A program made the position numbers and the translations under genes. The notes under the pieces are model-generated. The model did no database searches. It was given only the letters and a program-made list of their open reading frames with translations, and was not told the origin of the DNA. Positions 23,999 to 33,529 of a stretch of DNA of 64,000 nt are shown in pieces. Origin of the DNA: Macrolepiota albuminosa. Its lineage: Eukaryota > Basidiomycota > Agaricomycetes > Agaricales > Agaricaceae. Where the stretch lies: assembly GCA_027475525.1 (NCBI GenBank), contig JAMWFC010000036.1, forward strand, positions 283,751 through 347,750, in the 5' to 3' direction. How positions within the stretch are numbered: the stretch's first letter is position 1; each line of letters begins with the position of its first letter.

Positions 23999-24613
23999 TC
24001 AGTATATCTGCATGTTTGAGCGATACTTCGCCCAAGCCATGTCTTCCCAGATCACCTCCTGATTTGGTAAAGGAGTTACATCCTTTATAGTATTGTCATT
24101 GCACTGACGTGCATCAAGAGCTGTTTGAAGGGGTCCATCCTTCTTCAGGATGCACAATAATGGTGCAGCCTGAGCAGTGGTGCATGGTGACCACCATTGA
24201 GCATTCAAGTAGCAATTAGTTTTATCACATAATTGCTCCTGGAGTGCGCACAGACAGCGTGGCAAGTGGTACTTGTATTGCTTGCTTTCATCTATGAGGT
24301 TGATCTCATGGTTCACCTCCCACCATGGCAGGAGCTCCTCCTTGGTCCCATTGACCATATCAGCAAATTCTTCTTGCCATTGCTGATGCAACCGAGGTAT
24401 ATCTTCCTCACAAAGGCTTGTTGCCTTCTGCTTCCCCTTCATACACACTGGGGGAAGTACTTCCACCATCTCTGAGGGTGACCAAGGTGGCGGTGCATAT
24501 TGCTTGTGCATTGAGAGCACCTGAGTGACACTGTCATTGGGTACATGTAGTCTCAGCAGAGGGCCCACTACCGCTGCCTTATAAGCCCATGAGGCTTTTT
24601 CCCTTGCATACAA
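23999..24613 (-). pseudogene. Ty3-like reverse transcriptase, N-terminal part
   Basis: The 204-codon frame carries HEINLIDESKQYKYHLPR, AQAAPLLCILKKDGPLQTAL, DARQCNDNTIKD and PLPNQEVI, the fingers/palm entry of Ty3-type RT. It ends just before the expected IDLTDAYEQ block with the first catalytic Asp, so it cannot be active. Several CG-containing Arg and Val codons have changed (KKDGPLQTAL for KKDGRLRTV-type). Confidence 0.8.
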
Positions 24614-25329
24614 GTGAGTACACTATGGACACCTCATCCAACACTGGCTGGGGATAAGCTGGTATAACGGTCATCCGTTGCTGGTGCGCATTTTGCACAC
24701 ACATGGCTGCCACCAGCTCATTCCACTCCTGTGGCATTCAAGGGTCGTATGCCCAATTGTACTCAGGAAGGGGTGCTGGTCATTCCCATAGGGACTGTGT
24801 GTCCTCCTCACATGAGGCTTCCACCTCTCGGTTGCTGTCTCTCAAGTCATCCAACTTGACTTGTGAGGACGTAGGTGGGCATACATCCACTGAGTCCTCC
24901 CGCTGTCTTGCCTTTTGTTGGCACTTGTCTGGAGGCTTTGCGCCTCGAATATCAGGAGCAATTATTTGCTCGTTGCTCTTCTTGGAGGCTTGGTACTCCT
25001 CCTTGCTCATCATCACCACGTTGTGGTCTGAGCTCAGTCCAGGCATGGCCTGCACTTCCTCATCCACATCCTCCACCATCGGCACTTTGCCCCGGCCAAG
25101 TCATGGAGACTTCTTGCATTTCTCCATAGTGCAATGACATCACAGGCAATTATCAGTGTCGTCTGCTATAGCTTGTTTGGCTGGGATCACCTTTCCATTC
25201 ACTAGTACCTGACAGTGGTCAAAGTCTAGCATGACTTTGTTACGCCGCATGAATGGTGTTCCCAATATCATATCATAGTGATCAAAGTTTGCTACATCCA
25301 TGTATTCCTGGCTATGTGAGCCCGGTGTC

Positions 25330-25833
25330 TAGACAGTCACATTCGTCCTATACTGCCCCATAGCACAGCTTCCTATGGTGCCCAGCTGCAACACCAATGG
25401 CATATCCAACTCCTGCACAGATATTCCATACATGTGGGCAAACTGGGGCGTTATGCCCAACGTAGTACTCCTGGAGTCCCATAAGGTCCATGCCTTGGCC
25501 ATTTACGTCCCCATACGAGACCAGGCACTCCTTGTCTGCCTGTTTCAGTGTAGGGCGCTGCAAAGTGCCCTCTGCTCGATGAAGGGTCACCTTCTTCATC
25601 TGAACCACATTATTCTTTTCGGAATTGTTTGAAGATGGCCAATCCATCATCACCGCTAGGCACTTAGAGTTGCTGTCACGACTGTAGTACTTGTTGTCAT
25701 AGACGTTGTTGTATATGTCGACTGTGACATACTCCTCCCCCTTCACGACCACACTCTTGGGCTTGGTGCCTGATGCCTCCTCTAGGGGCTCTTGGTCATT
25801 TGTGGGGTGCTCTGCCTCAGACTCGGCGGACAC
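25330..25833 (-). pseudogene. Retropepsin-like protease region
   Basis: A leading segment reads YVTVDIYNNVYDNKYYSRDS. In the next frame the active-site block reads WDSRSTTLGITPQFAHM, where the pepsin signature D-S/T-G would be expected. The Gly is Arg (GGG to AGG), so the site is probably dead as well as frame-shifted. It sits between gag and RT as usual for Ty3 elements. Confidence 0.6.
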
Positions 25834-25899
25834 GTCTCCATCACTCCCACTCGTGGCTGCAGTATGCGTGGCTCAAAGGTGGGTGTGGGGTGTATACCC

Positions 25900-28450
25900 C
25901 TTCCTTGGGGCTCCCGGCTTTGTGGGGCAATTGGTAGCATAGTGGCCTGGCTGGCCGCACATGAAGCAAGTCCCCGTCTGACCTGGTGGGTTGGCTGACT
26001 TGAACTCCGGCCTTGGTTTAGGGCATTCTCTGTCCAGCACCCGCTCTGGGCGTGGGTGGCTTCATCCTCGGTTTGCAGCAGGGGTTCTGCGTACCACAAT
26101 CTGTGTGTTGTGGTCATGATCTAAATTGGCCTTCTTGGCCAAGAAGATCCCCACATGCTGACTCCGTGAGGGTGCCCCAGCAGGTGGTAGTCGCCTGCTT
26201 CCCCCTTTGTGGCCACTCCAATGCTCATAGTGGTTAGCAGTCTTAAGAGACTGCTCATATCTGATGGTGTACACCACGAACTCCTCCACATCATTGACCT
26301 CTGGGGACAGTCCATCCTCACATATCAGATAGCGGTGCATGTCCACTGGGATACCATCCAAGAATGTTTTGAGCATCGTATACCCATCCAGGTATACTGC
26401 CATATTCTGGGCATGGTCATTAAGGGTATCATAGAACTCTTGCACTCCCAACTTCTTGGTGTACTTGGCGGACTGGAAGTCCCGCCTTGCATCCTGTAGC
26501 GTTGAAGGGTGTACAAATTGATTGTATAGTTCTGTGAGGACTCCTTTGAACATCCATTCATACTGGACCTGGTTGATGTGCAAGACAGCTCGTCAAAACC
26601 ACCCCATGGCCTCTCTGGCCAAGAACTCAGGCAGAACAAAGATTTGTTCTCATTCCATACGGTCATCTCCATATAACCACATGGCGCGGTGGGTGCATAC
26701 ATCCATCGCCCAATCCTCCAAGTCGCTGAACTTGGATGTGCCTGCGTAGGCGCAAATATGCCTACTGTCTGCTTTACACAGCTTTACCCTATCTGGTAAC
26801 CATAAGGTTACCCCCAGGGAATCATTGACTACTCAATGCAGGCAATCATGCATAGCTTCATGATGCATTCAAATGGCCTCCCGCTGACCTGGAGATCTAG
26901 TCGCCAAATCAGCGGCCTGGGGAAGTGACTTCCCTTGTCCACCCTGTGGCGGACGTCCTGAGCCTCCTCGACTGTGGGCATAATTGCCCTTGTCTTGAGG
27001 AGTCAACCTAGGGCCATCATCCTGGCCGTTACCAGGGGCATCACATCTCGTGGCGCCATCTTGATCATGATCATTGCGCTGCCCTGGGATTGGAGAAGCT
27101 TGATTCTCCTGGCCCTGCATGACGAATTGACAATGCATCTCGTCAATGGGCTTTGTGCCCTTGAATATGATGCCCTGATCGTCAATAAGGGACTGTCCCT
27201 TAGTCCTGAGGTTGCCATTGCACATACATTGATATGCGACTCTGTTGCTCAACATTTCTGCCATGGGCACATGCGGCATCACAAATGCCTTGCTCTCCAC
27301 CTTGAGCATGGTACTATTGTGCCCATCTGGGCCTGACATATCTGTCCTAAGGTCTCGGTTACGCATGTGTGGGGGCTCCTCATGCCACCCTTGTCCTGCT
27401 GAAGTATAGAAAGTACTCACTAGTTTTACTTTGGGCACTTCCTGTGCCCGTGCTAGTGCCTCCACTAGCTTGAGTCCAACATCTTGATTGCGGCGTGCTG
27501 AGCATTCCTCGGAAGTGTGGCTCCAGGGGGTTAAGACCCCCAATTGCCTTGTGGCCTTTTGCTGCAAATACATTTGCAGTTCAATAGTGAGCACTCTCAC
27601 CATCAAATCAGTATATTTTGTACTGAATACATTGGGCACTTTGTGCCCTTGTCACCTAAGTGCTACTATATGTGCTGACATGTAGCGCTCAAGTCATGCT
27701 TGGGTGGTGTATTTCATCACCTCTGGGTGCAAATCCCAGAATACCTGCAAGCACACGGTGTACACGGTTTTCAGCCGCTGCTCCTCTGCTCTGGCATCTC
27801 ATCATCGCTTGACAACTCAATCACCTCCTCTGGAAGCTCTGCAACCTCCGGAACTTCCTCCACTGCTGGTGTGTGCAGAAATTGGTTTTCTGTGCAGGCT
27901 ACTTCAGGACTTGCAGCCTCCTCTGGTACCTCTTCTATGCGGGCTTCCACTATCCTGGAGGGCATTGAGCCTGCTGCGGCCCACCTGGTCCCACTACTCC
28001 AGCTCAGAGGGATAGCTCCCTCACTCCGTACCGACACCTCGGTGTCTCCTGAGACACCATAGGCACCTGTTGACTGTTGGCTGTCCTCAGGGGGCCCTTT
28101 TGAGGCTAGTTGGCTAGACTGTTGCAGTCCCCCTGGCAGCTGCATAGCTGGGGGAGTTAATTCCCCTGGCATCTTGTCACGTAGCCCTTGCTGACCATCC
28201 TGTTGTGAGCTCTCAGCTCTCCGGGCCTCGCTTTCATTCTCGGACAGGTTGGTGCTCCAACCTCAATCTCAAGCCTTGGGTCTTGACTGACCCGCATTGG
28301 ACGCTGATGTGTCCTGGGTGTCTGCTGGGTCTCCCTGTAGGTCGTGGGCATTCCACCCGCCGTCAGTGGAAACTGCAGGTATGGAATTACTCATCAATTC
28401 CCTGTTTGAAATTTGCATGGTGTGGCTGTGCAAGAAGCTCGAGAAGCTGA
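25900..28450 (-). pseudogene. gag of second LTR element, with CCHC knuckle
   Basis: From the 5' LTR leftward: an acidic N-terminal region (28172-27771), a long open segment (27639-26869, 256 codons, starting MPNVFSTKYTDLMVRVL), the capsid-like domain (26583-26230, YEWMFKGVLTELYNQF), and a zinc knuckle CFMCGQPGHYATNC (25968-25927), the C-x2-C-x4-H-x4-C form that binds RNA. This copy has fewer stops than the one at 15-17 kb, but frames still change several times. The two copies are close relatives outside the deleted zone. Confidence 0.75.
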
Positions 28451-28525
28451 TAGAGTTCTGTCAACAAACTCAGCGACTGACGTCAGATGCTAGGCAATAG
28501 ATCCTAGCTGGCGGATTCAAAAAAA

Positions 28526-28747
28526 TGTAACGAAGTTACAGGGTTTGTGAGAGCTTTAAAGTTCACACTACACAGAATCAGACCAGTCCAGTCTATTGAC
28601 TATGTAGTACAAACACAAAATAAGCTGCTTAGTAAGCAGCACATGTAAACTATTTATAATAAAGTAAGTAATAATAATAATATTATATTATAATAAATAT
28701 AATATAATATTGGCTACAGTAAGTAAAGCTATGTGGCCAACGCTACA
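28526..28747 (-). repeat. Solo-sided 5' LTR of second element
   Basis: 222 bp, starts tgtaacgaagttaca like the other LTRs and ends ctaca. It lacks about 20 bp near the outer end (the cacatagcagacta part) and differs more in its middle, so it is a diverged subfamily member. Confidence 0.85.
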
Positions 28748-29259
28748 ACAAGGCACCTACAAACTTATAGTAGACTTGTGTAGAAATATACAGTAAGTAT
28801 ACTTCAGTCACTCCAGAGTATGGTGTACGACTAATATATTACCTGTAGAAATATATAGTAAGTATACTACAGGAGCTGTCAGTTACTAGGATATTTAGTA
28901 GGTAAACCAACTCACCCTCAGTCACTCCAGAGTCTGGTGTACAACTGAGGGTGACTGTATGTATCTGCCGATTATCAAGTCAAAAATAACTAAGGTTTGG
29001 AAGTAGATCATAACAAATACCAATCATACTTCACGGACATGTGCATCACAGTAGATCGGTCAGAAAGTGAAAATATAAAGAAACATAAGAAAAAATATAT
29101 GTGATCATACTTTTGGTAATGGACGTGTGGGTCCTACTTCAACAGCTTGCTCAGTAGTGTATCCAACCTGTACTTAATATCTGAAGTTAAAATATAACAT
29201 AGAGATTAAAACTGGGAACAGTCTTTCTGAAAGGTGTATATTTCTACTTATTTTGAGAT
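28748..29259. other. Short repeats and an 11-bp stem hairpin
   Basis: A non-coding stretch. tgtagaaatata-cagtaagtatac occurs near 28780 and again near 28847, and cactccagagt-tggtgtac occurs near 28806 and 28923. The inverted repeat tcaccctcagt (28912-28922) / actgagggtga (28944-28954) encloses the second of these. Looks like the remains of a small foldback element. Confidence 0.5.
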
Positions 29260-29267
29260 CCCAGGAG

Positions 29268-29719
29268 TAGTGATGTGCCGGCTTGGGCTTGAGGCCACAG
29301 GCCGAGCTGAGCTGAGCCCATATAGGCTGGGCCAGGCCGGGCTTTCTTCAAAGCTTGGGAGAGCCTGAAGCTCGGCTTTGAATTTTGAAAAGCCTGAGCC
29401 GTGGCCTCACAACCACTGATTGTGATCATGATTTGCACTGGCATTTTGACTTTCCGTTATTAGCAGCACTCTTACACCCAAAATTTCACCTGATTATGGA
29501 TTCATACATGGCTGGCAAGCAGAAGACTCAAGATATTGATGAATTTTTTGATGTACCACAAAAGCATGATGGAAAGACTCTTTGACTATCTATACTTACT
29601 ACAGGCCACGGCTTGGGCTTAAGCTGAGCCGGGCCAGGCCTGAGCCCCTCCTAAAGCCCGGCTTTGAATATGTACAAGCCTGAGCTTCATCAGGCCGAGC
29701 CGGGCCCTGCACAACACTA
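29268..29719. mobile_element. hAT-type MITE, 452 bp
   Basis: Flanked by the 8-bp direct repeat CCCAGGAG (29260-29267 and 29720-29727). Ends are tagtgatgtgc and, read inversely, tagtgttgtgc, matching at 10 of 11 bases. GC-rich subterminal repeats (ccgggc, ggcttgggc, gccgagc and their inverses) crowd both ends, as in hAT elements, where the transposase binds such motifs. The centre has a 66-codon plus frame with PLLAALLHPKFHL, which may be a scrap of a hAT transposase C-terminus. Too short to be autonomous. Confidence 0.85.
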
Positions 29720-29727
29720 CCCAGGAG

Positions 29728-30550
29728 CACTTCGAGTACAGAAAGGATCAGAGATACAGACATATAGATCTCGTAAGAAACCACATTTTACAACTCCCTG
29801 TGATTTTGCAACCCAGTACATGTGATGGGTAGTGATGTTAAAGGTGTCCAGAGGAATTAATTACATGTTCCAATGCTAAGATTATTCAAGAGTAAATGCG
29901 GTTGCAAACGATCCAGATTGAAGGACATGACCTCGACTGTGTCACACAGTTGAATACATGCTTCCTCAATGAACGTGTAGAATCCTTATTCTCAAATTTA
30001 TCGATGTACGTGCGAGACCAGTCATCGATGTCTGGCATTAAAAAGGCTTCTACCTGATATGTTTTCCAATGTAAGCGATAAAGGATTACCTTACATGCTT
30101 GTACATGACAATTGCACCTAAGTTGGGTCTAGTTCGGAAGCGGCTACGGAAAGCTTATACAAGCGAATGGGAAAGCGTCAATCATATAAAGTTTAATACC
30201 TATGCCGAATTGACAGTACCCAGAAAAGTCAACACATTTTGCCTCTTGGAGTGGGTTTTCATTCCGTATTACGTCAAATCGGATGAACACGGTTGACGTT
30301 CTTCGTTTCTCTGCATGAATATGGGTATACAATGCAATGAATGGCTCAATGCTGTTCTAACCTGTGCAATGCTCAAAGGCTCTTCTGGCTTTAGGTTCCG
30401 TGACAGTGTATTTCCTTAGCCTAAGTGTTTACGAAGACTCCCTGTCAGGTTTAGAATGTTCTTCATAGTCCCCAGAAGTCGAAGACCGCAGACCAACTGC
30501 CCGGGCTAATACACCGATTGTACTTACCAAGAAAATTCATCGTAGCCGCA
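29728..30550. other. No gene recognised
   Basis: About 800 bp of average composition with CG present. It may be the upstream region of the pyranose oxidase pseudogene. Frames at 30099-30296 and 30332-30144 show no motif. Confidence 0.4.
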
Positions 30551-30551
30551 G

Positions 30552-30560
30552 ATATATAAA
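30552..30560 (+). promoter_or_regulatory. TATA box upstream of pyranose oxidase pseudogene
   Basis: atatataaa lies 46-54 bp before the ATG at 30606, a plausible distance for a fungal core promoter. It suggests that the pseudogene once had, or was copied with, its own promoter. Confidence 0.4.
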
Positions 30561-30605
30561 ACCCTTCAGGTAGAAAGTTTCCAGAGCAATAGTTCTACAG
30601 TTGTA

Positions 30606-31130
30606 ATGGCTGATCTTCCTCTCCATCCCGTTCACCAAGATACGCTCATCCCTGAGTTTGATGTTCGTATTCTTCACAACACAAACGCCTTGTATTAACG
30701 CCGAGTGCTAGGTCTTCATCGCTGGATCTGGTCCTATCGGTGCCCTGTATGCTCGTCAACTGGTTGATAACGGTTACAACGTTAGGCCATGCCTTCAGCA
30801 CTTTCGCTATATCTGATAGCTTGTATAGGTTGTAATGGCTGAGATTGGTGATCAGTAAGCGAGCTCGTACTAAGATAGAGTATACTGAACTCACCATCAT
30901 CGATAGAGATACGCGTGTTCCTGGTGCTCATAAGAAGAACGAGATTGAGTACCAGAAGGATATTGATCGTTTTGTTCAGTATGTTAGGAATGCCACTTGA
31001 AGAGCCCTCCATATTTAACGCTAGCATAGTGTTATACAAGGTGCTTTATCTACGGTTTCCATCCCTGTCAGTAGTTCCGTGGTGCCTACTCTTGATCCAT
31101 CCGCATGGAGGCCCAGGTCAGGAATCATTT
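30606..31130 (+). pseudogene. Pyranose 2-oxidase, N-terminal fragment
   Basis: The ATG at 30606 opens a short N-terminus that hits TAA. After a frame change the FAD-binding Rossmann motif appears: VFIAGSGPIGALYARQLV (G-x-G-x-x-G at 30724-30741). Three intact GT-AG introns follow (30781-30828, 30855-30906, 30979-31029) and splice [27 protein letters not shown] and VIQGALSTVSIPVSSSVV into one line. These blocks are those of pyranose 2-oxidase, the secreted or periplasmic flavoprotein that oxidises glucose at C2 and makes H2O2 for wood decay. Homology fades after PTLDPSAW with another frame slip, leaving roughly a quarter of the usual ~620 aa. The catalytic C-terminus is missing. Intact introns show a DNA-level copy or in-place decay, not a retrocopy. 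Confidence 0.8.
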
Positions 31131-31189
31131 CTTTACGGATGTCAACGCTGATCTTCCACACTTCGGGAAATCCCTGGGGTTTCTTGAGA

Positions 31190-31680
31190 AAAACCTGTTA
31201 GAAACACGTTATGTAATTTCTAAATTGTTTTTCTCAAGTATTACATAAGATCTATTTCGAAAAACAGAAAAAAAAAAGTTAAAGTTTCTCAATGATTTCA
31301 CTTGAGATAAAGGAAAAAATTTTCTTTCGATTATTCCTGAGATACAGATAGATAAAATTAATCGTGTTTCTAGTGTTTTTCTCAAGAAGAAAGTGATGTT
31401 TACATTATTGTGTTTCTTTGTGAACACTTGTTGTATTTCTTTCAAGTGTTTTCAAGGGAAAATTCTTTGTTTCTCTCACAAAAAACGTGTTAGAAAAACC
31501 TTAAATGTTCCTCGGGAAACATAGATTAGATAATCTTTGAGTATTTCTGTAGAAACACAGATTAGAAACACCTATCACATCGACGAGCGCGTCACGCATC
31601 ATACGATGCGCGACATGCTCGTCAACACTGCTCATCGGGTTCTGTGATGATCATACGATGTGACGCGCTCATTAAAATTT
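31190..31680. repeat. AT-rich foldback region with nested palindromes
   Basis: 31190-31560 repeats tttctcaag/cttgagaaa and gaaaca motifs in both orientations. 31582-31670 is GC-richer: gagcgcgtca (31585-31594) pairs with tgacgcgctc (31661-31670), and inside it gacgagc pairs with gctcgtc and gcatcatacgatgc is self-complementary. Possibly a small transposon end or a replication-prone hairpin. No ORF. Confidence 0.5.
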
Positions 31681-31765
31681 ACATTTAAATCAAAACAAGT
31701 AAAACGACATAATGGAATACAAGAAATGAGATTGTACATATGTAATGTAGAAAAAAAAAAGGCAT

Positions 31766-32386
31766 TCAGTCAGAAAAAAATAAACGGCGAACGAAAGTAA
31801 ATACAATTGCTAGCGGGAAGATGATGATAAAGGGAATCACAACGTAGGGTTGCAAAGAAATGATGATAGACAAAATGGCAATGCATCCAGAGCAAAAGGC
31901 CAAGGTCATAGACATAGCTATGAACAAGATGACGATTTTTGAGACTTCAGAGACCTAATTGAGTAAGGAACTCAATAACAAGGCTTCTGGAATGAGAGTG
32001 TGAAACTCACATCAAAGGTATACGTTACGATGTAGACAAAAGCCAAAATCGCCGAAATAACCGTTGAAACAACGCATAACCAGACTGTATACATGGCAAA
32101 CCCGTTGGGAACAAAATTGTCCTGAGGTATTGCCAGGGCACCTATGATCGGGCTACGAAACGTTGTGTAAACATTGGCAATAGATTTTTCAAAGATAGAA
32201 CCAACGCTCCCAATGAGAATGCCTATGACATCGCGAGAAGAACAGGACTAAGACAAATTTACAAGAAACTCCACATACCATAAGCAAGATTTGGAAGGAA
32301 TAAGGCCGCAGGTCATTCATCGTCGTAGGGCGTGCCTCGGCAGGAAAGACTTTGGATAGGACAGAGCCTATGGACATGTAGGACAT
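31766..32386 (-). CDS. Small multi-pass membrane protein, intact
   Basis: Three exons on the minus strand: 32386-32263, 32222-32011, 31954-31766, with GT-AG introns of 40 and 56 bp; 174 aa. The ATG at 32386 follows acaattt and is the first in frame after a basic-poor leader. The N-terminus is polar (SKVFPAEARPTTMNDLRPYS). Hydrophobic segments lie at about residues 32-55, 83-107 and 121-165 (VILFIAMSMTLAFCSG, IIISLQPYVVIPFIIIF), suggesting three or four membrane passes. A better-looking GTATGT donor at 32278 would shift the frame, so the GTAAAT donor at 32262 was chosen. I know no family name. The last exon and 3' flank are duplicated at the end of the coiled-coil gene at 37.6 kb. Confidence 0.65.
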
Positions 32387-32530
32387 AAATTGTTGTAAGG
32401 TGATGGTGGCTGTCAAGTGAAGAGAGAGAAATGGGGGATGTTCTCGCGAGGCTGAGCTTATAAGAGAAAAATCAGGGTATATTCTCACGCTCTAAGATGT
32501 CTGCCCATTGCCCTTCCTCGTCCCTTCTTT

Positions 32531-33045
32531 CCTGCCAGCTCGTCGACGGCCAGGACCCCAGAGAGCGTCCAAATGCCCTCTCTCAGTGTCGACGCACCAG
32601 AACGAAGCGTCGTTGGCGCTTCGTTCGGCGTCGATCGTGCTTGGGACTGCCCTTTACCTACTCCTTCCCTCCTTCCTGCCAGCTCGTCGCCGCTCAGGAC
32701 CCCCAGAGAGCGCCCAAATGCCCTCTCTCAACATCCACACACCCGAACGAAGCGTCGTTGGCGCGTCGTTCGGCGTCGTTCGTGCTGGGGGCTGCCTCAT
32801 CCACCCCTTCCTCCTCCCCTCCCTCCTGCCAATTCATCGACGGCCAGGACCCCCAGAGAGCGTCCAAATGCCCTCTCTCAGCATCCACGCACCCGAACAA
32901 AGCGTCGTTGGCGCTTCGTTTGGCATCGCTTGTGGTTGGGACTGCCCTTCACCCACCCCTTCTTCCTCCCTTCCCTCCTGCCAGCTCGTCGACGGCCAGG
33001 CCCCCCAGAGAGCGTCCAAATGCCCTCTCTCAGTGTCGGCGCACC
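32531..33045. repeat. Minisatellite, about 150-bp unit, 3.5 copies
   Basis: Units start at 32531, 32675, 32825 and 32977 (periods 144, 150, 152) on cctgccagctcgtcg...ccagagagcgtccaaatgcc...gaacgaagcgtcgttggcg. CG-rich, with no TGA/TAA in several frames, so all three plus frames and some minus frames stay open. These ORFs are a result of composition and not evidence of coding. It lies directly before the Iml2 fragment. Confidence 0.85.
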
Positions 33046-33053
33046 AGCGTCTA

Positions 33054-33430
33054 ATGGCCTCCTCTGCAATACAAAGTGAATCAAGCAGCGCAGAGCTCCT
33101 CGTCTCTGCCACACGGGGGTTTGACTATCTCTTCTGCAACGACCTCAAACGTGCCAAGGAGCATTTCGCGGACAAAGATGACCCGTATCACCTTCTCGGA
33201 CAAGGCGTATGTGCGTTCATGGAGGCTGCGCTTGGTATGGAGGTGTGTTCATGCCCCACTTTGCTGTATTTTCGACAGCTCAGATTGGAGTAGACCAGAT
33301 TGCTGGCAGAGGCGTCTAGATGTCTCAGTCTATCTGAAGCGGGGTCAAAGCGCCAGATGAAGAACGCTATCAAGTCGACTACAAGACAGCGCTTTACACC
33401 AGGGTTGGAGTTTGAGATACTGCAGACCCT
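33054..33430 (+). pseudogene. Iml2/DUF3808 (TTC39-like) protein, N-terminal fragment
   Basis: Exon 1 (33054-33242) reads [17 protein letters not shown] and [16 protein letters not shown] 51-bp GT-AG intron (33243-33293) leads to TRLLAEASRCLSLSEAGSK and PGLEFEILQ. This is the start of the fungal Iml2/TTC39 family, involved in lipid-droplet-linked inclusion clearance in yeast; the usual length is over 600 aa. Only about 110 residues can be matched; after 33430 the sequence is unrelated. The minisatellite precedes the ATG, so the promoter may also be lost. The splice looks intact, so it may still be transcribed. Confidence 0.65.
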
Positions 33431-33529
33431 CCGCACGTGTATGTCGATTGGGAGCAGGCCAGCGTGCGCGTCGTCCTCAAGGCCCCACGGTGTGTCCACT
33501 AACGTTGGCGCCACATATGAGCACTGAAT

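Larger units (their letters stand above)
23999..28747 (-). mobile_element. Ty3-like LTR retrotransposon, 3'-truncated
   Basis: Second copy of the LTR family, coding leftward. It has a 5' LTR at 28526-28747, gag, a CCHC knuckle, a protease, and the start of RT, which stops at 23999 against Helitron sequence. No left LTR is present. CG is retained, unlike the Helitron, so this copy is younger than its neighbour. Which element cut the other cannot be read from the junction alone; the missing RT half and LTR show that the Ty3 copy is incomplete. Confidence 0.85.

Noticed and set aside
32508..33293. Overlapping long ORFs of 261, 185 and 168 codons
   Set aside because: They are produced by a stop-free CG-rich minisatellite; only the part after 33054 shows protein family similarity.
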